DNA of 64,000 nt from Hymenopus coronatus (taxonomy: Eukaryota > Arthropoda > Insecta > Mantodea > Hymenopodidae): contig CM060896.1 of the NCBI GenBank assembly GCA_030762935.1, positions 15,117,527 through 15,181,526 on the forward strand. The letters are read 5' to 3'. The position numbers and the translations under genes are program-made. The notes under the pieces were generated by a model. That model made no database searches and was not told the origin of the DNA. It saw only the letters and a list, made by a program, of their open reading frames with translations. Below are positions 22,305 to 33,879 of this stretch, piece by piece (the stretch's first letter is position 1; each line of letters opens with the position of its first letter).

Positions 22305-22665
22305 CTAGCGCATATGTACAGCATACATAATAGATACAGAAGCTATTGAATTCCACCCAAAAATTCGATACCGAGATTTCACCGGAAATATATGTTTAGA
22401 GACTCCCTGGATTCAAACATAGCATGCTTAGTAAAAGGTAAGTGTGTGTGTGTGTGTGTGTGTGTGTGTCTGTCTCTATTATCTGCGTGTGTGTGAGTGA
22501 GTGAGAACAGCATGACTCAAAAGGTCCGTTTAATAACAAACCGCTAAGTTTAGTATCTTCCAAGGATGCGAGAAAAAAAATATTAAAAAAAATGGTTCTA
22601 ATGATTTTGATTAAAATTCCGTATATTAAATATATTTAGATGACAAATAAAATAATAATAATAAT
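22305..22665 (-). repeat. R870 fragment, minus
   Basis: From tactttctctagcgcatatgtacag through attcgataccgagatttcaccgg, a TG microsatellite at 22442-22468 and on to attttgattaaaattccg and aatatatttagatgacaaataaaat. The half with the TCTGATG start is missing. Confidence 0.85.
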
Positions 22666-22726
22666 TATTATTATTGTTGTTGTAGCCTTTCCGTCATTAT
22701 TCGTAATATAGTGCTTCATTTCTCAT

Positions 22727-22785
22727 ATACCGCCTGCGGTGCCATTAGTTAAAGCGGGCGTTAAACACTACCAAAAAAAAAATTC
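22727..22785 (+). mobile_element. SINE family B, 3' fragment
   Basis: Consists of accgcctgcggtgccattag followed by ttaaagcgggcgttaaacac and an A run. Only the tail block of family B is present. Confidence 0.72.
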
Positions 22786-22789
22786 TCAT

Positions 22790-24776
22790 CCTTACGATCC
22801 TACGGGGCCAAGATATAACCTTTAGCCAATATTATTGAAATGAAATTGTTGTATTTCAGACAGATCTAGTATTAATAACTTCAGTTGGTAATTTTTTCAC
22901 TCTCACACATTTAAATCGATTTTCAGACTACATTCGCCATCTATAATCTACGAATAAAGAGTTGATTTCGTTGGCACACAAATAACCACTTCTAATAAAA
23001 TTAGGTAATGCTCGTAAAAGATGAATGGAATCATCTAAAGATCAAATTATCCAATTTTTATTTTCCATGAGAGAGTAGGTATCTACAGGTCATGTTAAAA
23101 CAATCCACTTATAAGCCCCTACAGCTGATTCGGTTGAGTTTCGCAGATTAAGCAGTAGTTGTTAACTATTCAATATTTACGTTACAGTTAGCAACACGTG
23201 ACTATTGCTTCCCAAGGCCAACATGAGAACAACAATTTTAAAACGAAAAGAAATGTCCAGCAGATGTAAAATAACAAACCGTGGTTAATACTTCCTTGCT
23301 CCTGTCACACACGTCACACTGCAACCAGAGACCGGAATCAACTGGTTCAGCAGAGCAACAATCACGTGAGAGAGAACGATAGGGAAGTGCAAACTCTGTC
23401 CCAATCACAGAAACATTCCTCCTGCTCCATTTAATGCGGTTCAGGGTTGCGTCACTGTAACCACTTGTCGTTAAGTTATCTCCGATTGTCGGGTTTGGTT
23501 CTTCCAGGCAAATGACGTGACTCACCAGCATGGTAAAATTGCAATAATGCTAAAGCTTCCATCCCTCCGGATTGACTCGGCTTTCAAAGAAACAAGTGCG
23601 GAATGAATATGCGTTAATGTTAAAGATTTGAAGTTTTCTCGGTGTTGGTTATTACAGATAACTTCACAGAATAGCAACAGAGTTAAATTGGATTTCTCCG
23701 ATTCTAATTTAGCTCGATTGTTATCCCGTCAACACATCTGTAATTCGTTTATGTGTTAATTGTTTATACTTAATGCTTTAACTACCGTTTCCAAGTTACA
23801 AATTCATCTTTGACCATACACAAAACCCTTCATTATTACTTGTTGGCAAGCAAAAAGCACACCTTGTGCAAAATATTCTATGACTGTTCCAAAAATTCAA
23901 ATTCTGAATAGAAACGGATTTTCTCCACATGGCAACCGGAGTTTAAAAGATTTGACTATCGTTTTAGCCTAGTGTATTTCCTATTTTAGCGAAACGTCAG
24001 GAACAAATCCTACTGTTCGACCTGCATGCCTGGAAGAAATTTCACTTCAAAGTAACGCCGACCATGGAAGCCTTAGTAAATACATGTACATACGTAAGCT
24101 AGTGCTCGTATTTCAACAACAAACGCCCCTAGCGGCGAGATCGGGAGATTAGTGCACGCAATTGCTCACATTAATTGTTCCGAGTAGACGTGAGAATTTG
24201 AGATTAGCCGCGATCGAGTAGAGTATGCGTTGGATTTTGGAAAATAAAAGGACTCGTCATAATTCGAGCCTAACACCTTAGAACATAAAATAAGTCTTCA
24301 AATCAGCCAACTATCTTCCATGTGTTTACGTGAAATAGTGTCTATCATCATAATTATACTGTCAAAATCAAAGTTCTAGAGCATATATCTTTCGCAAGTT
24401 ATATTGTTTTCCTTTGCAGAACTAAAGAAAGCCAGCACGAATTCCGAAATTGGTTTCCGGACATATTCATCTGTCTTATCTGTTACTTTAGTGGTCTAAA
24501 GCATAGATTACCTTTAGACCCTAGTGAAATTATTTTGTTGTATAAAACTTTGCCAAATATTACTAACAGAAAGACAATTACGTCAGTGTTACTAACCGTA
24601 GCATAATTATGTTATGCGCATTATAATTTCGGTGAGCATAAATTTATAAATTTATAATTTATAATTTAATTCAATTTCAAAATTTCCGTTGCCTATTAGA
24701 AAAAAAATATTACCACCAATAATAATTAATTTGCCCTAATTTGATGCTGGCTGTCGACCGTGTGAGCAAACGGCAA

Positions 24777-24780
<4 letters not shown>
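22790..24780. other. No gene recognised in 2 kb
   Basis: No family was recognised with confidence. A 97-codon frame on the minus strand (23238-23531) sits in a slightly GC-richer patch but has no recognisable motif and no splice context. A ttgactatcgttttagcctagtg string near 23955 is an R870-like remnant. Confidence 0.4.

Positions 24781-24825
<45 letters not shown>
24781..24825. repeat. (CT)n microsatellite
   Basis: About 22 CT units with no interruption. Confidence 0.95.
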
Positions 24826-24829
<4 letters not shown>

Positions 24830-25093
24830 TTTTTACCAAACAATAATTCGCTGATTGTAGGTTCGAGTGTTTACTCTCCCTTGGGGTTAGTGTAATGCAC
24901 TACTCCACAGGATGGAAGACAATGCTTGCCAGCCAGTATCCCGTCTGTCTCACACCTTAAAAGTTATGTCGACCTAATTGTTTCATTTATATAGTAGCCC
25001 CCTTTAACATCTAATGTCATATTTGGGGCTTTGCATTAGAAACAACTTGTCTGTAGGTTTTTTACGTTGGATTTAAATCGTTTTATTTTCCTT

Positions 25094-25094
<1 letters not shown>

Positions 25095-25141
<47 letters not shown>

Positions 25142-25288
25142 TCACTGTCACATACAAACTTCCAGACTGTGGGGGTGGGACAGGGAATAATTCTGGATAA
25201 AATAAAGAAAAATTCCCCGCCCCAGCCGGGAATCTAACCCGACCTCCGGATAAGAAGTCAGCTCGCTGACCACTCGACCAGGGAGGCA
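25095..25288 (-). mobile_element. tRNA-derived SINE, family E, with (TG)n tail
   Basis: On the minus strand the head reads cctccctggtcgagtggtca (box A) and gaggtcgggttagattcccgg (box B with stem), followed by a short body (gcggggaatttttctttat, ttccctgtcccacccccaca) and a terminal TG run (CA at 25095-25140 on the plus strand). The head is Leu/Ser-like in its box A but differs in body from family B. Only one copy is in the window. Confidence 0.75.
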
Positions 25289-25524
25289 TGTTGTGATAAT
25301 TTCGGCATATGATTCAAAGTCTACAAATAACCATTTTACGAATATGGAACGCCCTATCATAAATAATTTCCCATTAATTAAACACCTTAAGTCATTTAGT
25401 TTTGTGTAAAACAATTATTTTGAAGAAGAAAAAAACCTACTTTTTAAATAAATAAATGTGTAACAATGTTCACACATTGATATTCTAGAAACATGGATTA
25501 AATCCATTACATAGCGATTCGTTT

Positions 25525-26177
25525 AAAAAAATCTGACTTTCTCTGCATTACTGTAACAAATTAGAAGTGGATAGAAATAAAATTGATGATAACTGAGACA
25601 AACAGCAGAAATTGTCTAAAGTACTTGCTTCCTTGTAACTAGCAGAGAAATAAGGGAATACAAGGCTAAAACGATAATGAACTCTTTTAAAAGCTGGTTA
25701 CCATGTGGATGAAATCCGTTTCTATGCAGGGCCAGGAGTTTACAACTTTCCGTGTGAGAAAAGTTTAAGTGTTTTAAATGTGAAACAAATAACAAATAAT
25801 ATCTCCGAAATGGTCAATTCCACGTAAAACACGTATATGACATAAATTGTGTGATATACACTTTTTTTATAGTAAGCTTTTGTCTATCACCAGTTACACA
25901 AGCTTCAACAAAATTCATTCAGAATAAAGAGGTCTTCAGAGGCTATTCCCAGAAAATTCAAGATATACATTTTAGTTGCCATATAAATATCTTAAACATA
26001 CGGTATTTTAATCAAAATCGTTTGAGTCATTTTTGAGAAAATCAAAATTGTAGAAAAATGTTCCATTAAAGGGTAGTTGGGCGGGGGTTTTCTTCAAAAT
26101 CTTCGTGTCGCATCCTTGGAAGAAAACAAACAAGTTTGGTATTTAACGGTCCTTTCGTTTTTGAGCTATGCTGTCCA

Positions 26178-26224
<47 letters not shown>

Positions 26225-26372
26225 ATACACACACGGACATTTTTCTGAAAATGCTTTTTTTTGGATTCGGGGAGTCTCCAAACATGTATTTCCGGTGAAA
26301 TATCGGTATGGAATTTTTGGATGCATAACAATACCTTCTCTATATACTATGTACATAGTACGTATACAGAAA
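25525..26372 (+). repeat. R870 copy, plus
   Basis: Starts near aaaaaatctgactttctctgc (the ttccattcacat part is deleted) and runs to ctctatatactatgtacatagtacgtatacagaaagtt. It has a pure CA run at 26177-26216 at the family's microsatellite position. About 25 A residues follow directly at 26376-26401. Confidence 0.88.
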
Positions 26373-26401
26373 GTTAAAAAAAAAAAAAAAAAAAAAAAAA
26401 G

Positions 26402-26967
26402 ACAATCGCTTTAGCCTACTGCATCCTTATATTTTCAATGAAATTATGTAAATGTGTAATTAAAGTTTAACTCGATTAACATGAAGTGGTAGAAGAATAA
26501 ACTCTTGTAATAAGGTTTGCAACGAGTGAGTAGAGAAGGCCATATGAAAGCATTACATACTGCTTTTTTGTTTTACCTTTAAGGGGAGTATCGTCTTAAA
26601 CAAATATTGAAATATTTTAGGCTGTCTGGTCTGCTCTAACAATAGAGCGAACGGACACAATAGCCGGGTTTCCCTGCAAGACATCTGGAGGGTTCTTTAT
26701 CTCTACGTCCAGAGTAATCTATTTCTAAATGGATAAAAGATGACGTACGTGATTTCTAAAGCCTGGAACTTTCGGAGCCCGGCTACGGACTATTAAGAGA
26801 GACCGACACACCCGGGGGTGAGTTAAAAGGCAATGAGTGTCGAATTGACTCAGTCATTTATGTACCAAAAGCTTAAAGTGGCGTGACGAATAAATGAATT
26901 TAACACAAACTGATGTTCTCATTAGTCCGTAGTAAAATTATGTCTAAAAAAATGTCACGCATTTAGA
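26402..26967. other. No gene; R870 remnant at left
   Basis: The first 160 bases (acaatcgctttagcctactg...agtagagaaggccatatg) look like the far end of a decayed minus-strand R870 copy. The rest is not recognised. Confidence 0.4.
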
Positions 26968-27670
26968 TAAAAATCTGATGTGTTCCATTCACCTGACTTT
27001 CTCTGTATTACTGCAACAAATTATTCTATTAACTTCATCTAATGGAGCAAAAAATAGCAGAAATAGTCTTATTAATTGCTGCCTTGTTAGTAGAAGCCAA
27101 ATAAGGGGTCCCATAGGTTAAAGAGATAGTAAAAAGCTGGTTGCTCTGCGACTGCAGTTCCTTTGTTTGTATTGACACGAGTTCACAAAGTCCTGTATGA
27201 GAAAAGTATGTTTTTTATAGCTGAAACCGAAAACAAGGAATATCTAAAAAACAATCAACTCCACGGAAAAAATGTATATAACATAAACTGTGTGATTTAA
27301 GATGCTCTACATTTGGTGTGTGCTAAGTTTTTGTCCATCCCTTACGGTTTAGCAGTTATGCAAAATTCTGTAAAATTGACCCAGAATAAAGTTGTCTTCA
27401 GAGGCTATTCCCAGAAAATTGAAGATATATATTCTATTTGTCAGGTAAATATCTTTAATATACGATATTTTAATCAAAATCGTTAGAGCCATTTTTTAGA
27501 AAATCAAAATTTTCGAAAAAAGTTCCATGTAAAGGGTAGTTGGGGGTGGGGGGATTTTTCTCAAAATCTTCGTGTCGCATCCCTGGAGGATACTAAACTT
27601 AAATATCAAGTTTGGTATTTTACTGACTTTTCGTTTTTGAGTTATCGTATTCAGAGACACACGGACACAC

Positions 27671-27711
<41 letters not shown>

Positions 27712-27855
27712 GACCTTTTTCTGGAAATACTTTTTTTTGGATACAGGGGACCCTAAAACATATATTTCCGGTGAAATCTCGGTATCGAAGTTTTTGGTGG
27801 AGTGCAATACCTTCTCTATACACTATGTACATAGTGCGTATAGAGAAAGCAAAAA
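26968..27855 (+). repeat. R870 copy, full length, first of a tandem pair
   Basis: A good reference copy: starts aaaaatctgatgtgttccat and ends with the palindrome ctatacactatgtacatagt followed by gcgtatagagaaagc. CA run at 27676-27709. The next copy begins immediately after, head-to-tail. Confidence 0.93.
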
Positions 27856-28512
27856 TCTGATGTGTACCATTCACATGACTTTCTCCATATCCCTGCAACA
27901 AATAATTCTTAAAAAGCTTATACTTCCATTTACTTTATGCTAATCAGAAAAAAACAGCAGAAATAGTCTAATTACTCGCTTCCTTGTAAGTAGGAGCGAA
28001 ATAAGGGACAACCGTGGGTTAAAGTGATAGTCAAAAGCTGGTTACTATGTCAATGAAGTTCCTTTGGATAGGAGTTGACAAGTTCCTGTATGAGAAAAGT
28101 ATACGTTTTTCATAGCAGAAACCCAAAATAAGGAATGTCACAAAAACGACGAACTCCACGAAAAAAATGTATATAACATAAATTGTGTGTTTTAATGTGC
28201 TCTACATTTTTTGTATAGTAAATGTTTGTCCATCTCTTACGGTTTAGCAGTTATTCAAAATTTAGTAAAATTCATCCAGAATAAACTACTCTTCAGAGGC
28301 TATTCCCAGAAAATTCAGGATATACATTTTATTTGTCAGGTAAATATGTTTAATATACGAATTTTTGATCAAAACCGTTAGAGCCATTTTTGAGAAAATC
28401 AAAAATTTCGAAAAAAGTTCCATGTAAAGGGTAGTTGGGGGTGGGGGGATTTACCAAGTTTGGTATTTTACCGACTTTTCGTTTTTGAGTTATCGTGTTC
28501 ACAGACACACGG

Positions 28513-28543
<31 letters not shown>

Positions 28544-28683
28544 CTTTTTGTGAAAATGCTTTTTTTGGATATTGGGGACCCTAAAACATACATTTCCGGT
28601 GAAATCTCGGTATCGAATTTTTGGGTGGAGTGCAATACTTTCTCTATACACTATGTATATAGTGCGTATGGAGAAAGTAAAAA
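27856..28683 (+). repeat. R870 copy, full length, second of a tandem pair
   Basis: Starts tctgatgtgtaccattcaca directly after the preceding copy's aaagcaaaaa and ends ctatgtatatagtgcgtatg followed by gagaaagtaaaaat. About 70 bases (tctcaaaatcttcgtgtcgc and following) between the ggggggattt block and accaagtttgg are deleted relative to the first copy. Confidence 0.92.
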
Positions 28684-29284
28684 TGTATTTATTTTACATA
28701 TTACGTTATCGCTGAACATATAAAGTGCCTCTTACAAATAATAGGTATGATCACATTTGTGAATTAGTGAACGTAGCATAATTTTCGCCCAAATAGTATA
28801 ATTTTTGGAGCTTGGTAAGATAACTCCGCAACACTGAATTGCATCGGCTTCCCGTAAAACCGTGTGATTGGAGCCCTGGCTGTTTCATTAAGCTCTGAAT
28901 TACAGATAACATAAGTGCTAAACACTGCTGTTTTATCAGTTTATGATAAACTGTCTGGTCCCACCTGGCAACATTGCACAGCGAGTTCTTTGCCGTCCTG
29001 TTAAACATTTGTTTTATACTTGAAAACCTCCATGTTTTCTGTATTTTAAAGAGAAGTGATTTGTTATATTTGACACACTACAGATATTGACTTGTCCTTA
29101 CAACGTCAATATTTTCTTTTGAGGCTTCTTTTGTATGTATTGGTGAATGTTGATGAAATAAAAGTTTAAACACAATCATTAAATGCATATCGCTGTAGTT
29201 ATAGCAATTTTAGTTTATATGAGGAATTCACGATGATATTTTCAATTTCCTTCTATTGCTCAATTTGTCTGAAAACTCTATCTT
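28684..29284. other. No gene recognised
   Basis: About 600 bases lying between a plus and a minus R870 copy, with no recognised content. Confidence 0.4.
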
Positions 29285-30152
29285 GCCCTTTCTCTACACG
29301 TACTATGTACATAGTGTATAGAGAAGGTACTGCACTCCACCCAAAAATTCGATACCGAGATTTCACCGGAAATATATGAGATAGGGTCCCCTGTATCCAA
29401 AAAAAAAAAAAGCATTTTCAGAAACAGGTCCGTATGTGTGTGTGTCCGTGTGTCTGAACACGAAAACTCAAATACGAAAAGTCGGTAAAATACCAAACTT
29501 GGTGTTTAAGTCTAGTATCTTCCAGGGATGCGACACAAAGATTTTGAGAAAAATTCCCCCACCCCAAACTTCCCTTTACATGGACCTTTTTTTTGAAATT
29601 TTTAATTTTCTAAAAAATGGCTCTAACGATTTTGTTTAAAATACCGTATATTAAAGATATTTACCTGACAAATAAAATGTATATCTTGAATTTTCTGGGA
29701 ATATCGTCTGAAGACTACTTTATTCTGGATGAATTTTACGAAATTTTGCATAACTGCTTAGCCGTAAGAGATAGACAAAAACTTACTACACAAAAAATAT
29801 AGAGCACTTTAAAACACACATTTTATGTTACATACATTTCTTTCGTGGAATTGGTCGTTTTTGAGATATTCTTTGTTTTTGGTTTCAGCTTTAAAAAACA
29901 TACTTTTCTCACACAGGAATCTGTGAACTACTGTCTATATAATTAAAGGAACTTCAGTGACATAGCAACCAGCTTTTGACTATCACTTTAACCTATGGTA
30001 CTGCCTTATTCCGCTTCTACTTACAAGGAAGCAAGTAATAAGACTATTCCTGCTAATCTTTACTCGATTAGCATAAAGTAAGTAGAAGCATAAGCTTTTT
30101 ACCAATAATTTGTTGCTGAGATGCAGAGAAAGTATGCAACACATCAGGATTT
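29285..30152 (-). repeat. R870 copy, full length, minus
   Basis: Starts ccctttctctacacgtactatgtacatagtg and ends gcaacacatcaggatttt. It retains most of the family consensus. The Tc1-like fold-back element starts only 5 bases beyond its end. Confidence 0.92.
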
Positions 30153-30156
30153 TATA

Positions 30157-31046
30157 TACAGGTTTACTACAAAACAAATAGACAACTTCAACTGCCTGTA
30201 AAACAAAAACTATTGAAGATAGCAACCTAATTATTTTGGAAGTATGTTGAGAAACTCTCAAAGTTTCGTTTGCTACTATTGGTAACGCTGTAGTGTTTTG
30301 TTTGTTGTTGCAGAAGCTGAAATGACGGAAAATCCTGTGGAGAAGGCATATTGCGTGTTGGAATTTGCTAGAACGCAATCAGCAACTGTTGTCCAACGAC
30401 ATTTTAGAATACGTTACCACTAAACGCCACCGACTAGACAGTCAATCTACGACTGGTATAGAAAATTCGAGACAACGGGATGTTTGTGCAAAGGGAAGAG
30501 CTCGGGAAGACCAAGAGTTTCGGAAGAAAACGTTGAACGTGTTCGTTCTGCCCACATAAGAAGCCCACAGAAATCGACATCTAGGGCAAGCATGCAATTA
30601 CAAATTCCACAGCAAACTGTATGGAAAATATTGCGGAAGCGACTTCACATGATGCCTTACAGATTACAGATGTTGCAGTTTCTGAGTGAAGAAGATAAGG
30701 TCATACGGCGTGACTTTTGCATCGACATGTTGCGACGTGATGAAGACGATGCTGGTTTTTGTGAGCGCATCATTTCATTTTTGTGGTAACGTGTTCTGCA
30801 TGTCGTTGGACAACAGTTGCTGATTGCGTTCTAACAAATTCCAACACGCAATGTGCCTTTTCCACAGGATTTTCCGCCATTTCAGCTTCTGCAACAACAA
30901 ACAAAACACTACAGCGTTACCAATAGTAACAAACGAAACTTTGAGAGTTTCTCAACATACCTCCAAAATAATTAGGTCGGTATCTCTAATAGTTTTTGTT
31001 TTACAGGCAGTTGAAGTTGTCTATTTCTTTTGTAGTAGTCCCTGTA
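30157..31046 (+). mobile_element. Fold-back Tc1/mariner-like element with 264-bp inverted arms
   Basis: About 890 bp flanked by TA. The left arm (30157-30420) and right arm (30783-31046) are long inverted copies of each other with a few mismatches; the outer ends read tacagg and cctgta. Each arm contains the 5' untranslated part and the first 33 codons of a Tc1-like transposase; the right arm therefore carries this start region in antisense. The loop (30421-30782) holds the next part of the coding sequence. The catalytic domain and the original 3' end are absent, replaced by the inverted copy. Confidence 0.92.
30322..30789 (+). pseudogene. Tc1/mariner-like transposase N-terminus (DUF4817 type), truncated
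   Basis: Open from ATG 30322 (MTENPVEKAYCVLEFARTQS) apart from a single TAA at 30421-30423, then TPPTRQSIYDWYRKFETTGC, LCKGKSSGRPRVSEENV and a second helix region (QQTVWKILRKRLHMMPYRL), ending ...DAGFCERIISF before a TAA at 30787-30789. These are the two helix-turn-helix parts of the Tc3-like transposases; the normal continuation into the DDE catalytic core is lost at the junction with the inverted arm. It cannot catalyse transposition. Confidence 0.9.
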
Positions 31047-31430
31047 TTAGTCCTGCACTAAGAGCAGCGAACTACAACGATGACGTAATACAAACGTCAG
31101 TCTGATGTACTCTTCAGTTGTATTCACATTGTTAGTGACGGAACGTAAAGAAAATAGAGTTGTTCACTAGCAAGCTGGAGGTGTTGTTTATAATGTTATT
31201 ACGTTTTGTGGGGAAGAGAATAAAGAAGATTGAAAAATAGATATTATAAATAGCATTGAAGACAGCTGTTGCTTCTATTGGGTTTAATAAGACAGCGAAC
31301 GATGTTTAAAATTAGGAAGGAGTATCAGCCTGAAGAAAGTGCGGTGAGCAAAACTAAAATTGCCTCACAAGATTGCATAATATGGAAAGTACATTATTAG
31401 AAGAAAATGTCGGGAGTATTATGAGGCTAA
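31047..31430. other. No gene recognised
   Basis: No recognised feature between the fold-back element and an R870 fragment. Confidence 0.4.
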
Positions 31431-31715
31431 AAAATCTAATGTTGCTTTCACATGACTTTTCATGTATAGTATAGTTTTGGAGGGGAGGTTTTCTTGAAAA
31501 TCTTCGTATTGCATCCTCGGAAGATGCTGACCGTAAATATTTGTATTTGGCGCACTTTCCGGTTTTGAGTTATGTTGTTCACAGACACATAGGCACACAT
31601 GAGGATCTTTTTCTGAAAATGTTTTCTATTCACTCAGAGGTCCTTAAAACACTATTTTCTGTGAAATCTATTATTATCCCTACTATGCGCGTTGGAGAAA
31701 AAGTGAAAATAAGTC
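31431..31715 (+). repeat. R870 fragment, diverged
   Basis: Contains ggaggggaggttttcttgaa, atcttcgtattgcatcctcgg, aagatgctga, ggttttgagttatgttgttc and cacagacacataggcacaca in the family's order, ending near gcgttggagaaaaagtgaaaat. The first two thirds of the consensus are missing. Confidence 0.75.
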
Positions 31716-32238
31716 CCTACACTGCTAAAAATATTAAAATTTTGCAAGAAATATTTGTATCGCAGAAGTAGAAAACTGAAATATTTTAGATTTCGGTATA
31801 AAGTGTATAAAAATAAATGGAGTTTGCCAGTGAATGTTCTGATGTTGTAGCTGAAAGATCATAATTTCTTTAAAAAAATAAACACGGTGAAAATAAATCA
31901 GTGATGTACATAATGCACAGTTTCCAAGTGTTGGCGGAAGGCTTTTCCAGGAGTAATGACCCATTCTCATAGAAGAGTTAACTCGAACGCAACACGAACA
32001 CTAAAGCTTATGATCAGGTTAATAAAGGGACTATTCTCTATCAATTTCGTTAACATGAACATTATCGCCAGTCGCAAATGCCAAAGCTTGCAAACTGAGG
32101 AAAAACAATACACTCTCGCACTGCTCAAGAACAAAAGAAGCGAAAATATGGAGTCATTTGACGTGAAATTGATTATTTTATTTCAAAATCATTTTCTCTA
32201 TGACATTTTCTCTATAGGACAACACAGCGCAGCGAGAG

Positions 32239-32274
<36 letters not shown>

Positions 32275-32581
32275 GTGGAGGGGGTGAGGAGGAGGGAGGC
32301 AGATACCTTTTCAAATTTATTATTGCTCTTTTATAGATATATATTATATATAAATATATAAAATTAGGATAAACACAGATATCAGATATGCGCGTACGCA
32401 CGCGCGCGCACACATACACACTAGCATACAAGCAGATCTCGTGCGAGCCGGTATATTCCTGCAGCGTTCTTCTCGTTCGCGCTTTGCTAATTGGATTGTG
32501 AGAGATAGGAGAGGGGAGGAGAGGCAGGCCGTGCAACGTACTTTCTGATGCAGGACCACACTCGTCTTGGTCGCCTTGTAA

Positions 32582-32584
<3 letters not shown>
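31716..32584. other. No gene; (GA)n and AT-rich sequence
   Basis: A GA-rich run lies at 32233-32274 and alternating CG/CA steps at 32391-32415. Frames through these are low complexity. Nothing else is recognised. Confidence 0.5.
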
Positions 32585-32612
<28 letters not shown>

Positions 32613-32838
32613 GTAGTTTTAACGTCATTTAACCTGGTTGGTCATATGAAATTGGTGAAATAATGCTCAAATGATCTCGGGGTTCATAGAGCTTAAAGTT
32701 ACTCGACATTTGTCTTCTCAGGATAAAGAAAAACTCCGAAAAAAAACCTTATCCGGATAACTCACCCTAAGCGAGATTCAAACTCACGACCTTTTGAATG
32801 TGAAACAGACACGCTACCGCCACACTACCCAGGCGGGC
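32585..32838 (-). mobile_element. tRNA-derived SINE, family C, minus
   Basis: On the minus strand the head is ccgcctgggtagtgtggcgg followed by tagcgtgtctg (box A) and gtgagtttgaatctcgc (box B), Val-like in layout. The body shares gagttatccggataagg, ttatcctgagaagac, aactttaagctc and ccccgagatcatttgagc with the plus copy at 56338. The tail is about 28 A residues (poly-T at 32585-32612). Confidence 0.88.
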
Positions 32839-33525
32839 AGGAACGCAGACAGATCTCTGTTTTGGTTTTAATTGTCATCAAACTATGGTCTTCATTTTAG
32901 TTCACATTGACTAAATGAATAACATAATTTACCAACAATTTCAATCTTATAGGGAGGCTAACTTGGAATACAAGAATGGTTTTGTTGTTGATATTTAGTA
33001 AATATCAGATGTCTTAGCAGGGATGGAAGACTAATCCATTCTCCAAATAGCGCATTTCTACATCTTAGCACATTAGAAGCCATTGGATTTAAACCTAGGC
33101 AACTTTGACTAGAGCGGCATTCTTTTTTTCTGTAAAATGTATTTTTAAAAAATGTTGGCAAATCTTTTCTGAAGTTTGATCTTGTATGTACAACTTTTGG
33201 GAGCGAATATTGTTTTATCGCATTGTTGTGGGCTCGCGACGGGAGTGAAGGGAAAGGCTGCAGCTGTGTAATTTTATTGCAAAACCTGTAGAAGGGACGG
33301 GGAGGAACTCCTTGTATAACCAACAGTGCCTTGTTGAAAATCTAATAGGATTTATATTTATTGCTATTAATAAAAATGAATCACATTTTCAATATAGGCT
33401 ACATATGAACAATAGCTTAAACATAAATCAAAGCCAGTCTTTTAGAAATAAGTTTTATTTCAACAATGAATGTTTGAATTTGTTTTGAACTGCTAACGAC
33501 TAAAATATTAAATACCATTAGGTAC
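32839..33525. other. No gene recognised
   Basis: A 121-codon frame on the minus strand (32958-33323) is present but has no recognisable motif or codon pattern. No repeat seen elsewhere in the window. Confidence 0.4.
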
Positions 33526-33879
33526 TAAAGTTGACACTGTGACGCAGTCTGTAGCTGAGAATGTGGTGGTGGGACTTGATGCCCTCAGAAGCCACGAAGC
33601 GACGGTCTACATCCGCTTAAGGTTCCTGCGTCTCTGCCGAAATAAAGCCAGACGAACATTCAGGGATCCGCAGGGTAACCTGACGGATAATATAATTGTG
33701 CCCCTATAAAGCGAGGTGGTAGTGGAGGCGGCATGGAGGGCCAATGGTCAAAAGAATCTGTTTTTGGCTCGGAAGACACAATTGATGATTATGCACTTTT
33801 TATTTGTCAGGAGAAAACGCCTATGTGCTTGCTGAATCCATCAACCACGGGTCATATGATTAGGCCGGAATGACGTTGT

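Noticed and set aside
26077..26414. Open frames rich in His-Thr or Cys-Val
   Set aside because: Translations of the CA/TG microsatellite within R870.
26968..27855. R870 as a classical Helitron
   Set aside because: The TC start fits, but the 3' end after the palindrome is GAAAGTAAAAA and not CTRR; left unclassified with a Helentron-like hypothesis.
28460..28723. Recurring frames such as MVFYRLFVFELSCSQT in many places
   Set aside because: The same frame appears in each R870 copy but is short, is broken in many copies and has no conserved start or stop; a by-product of the repeat.
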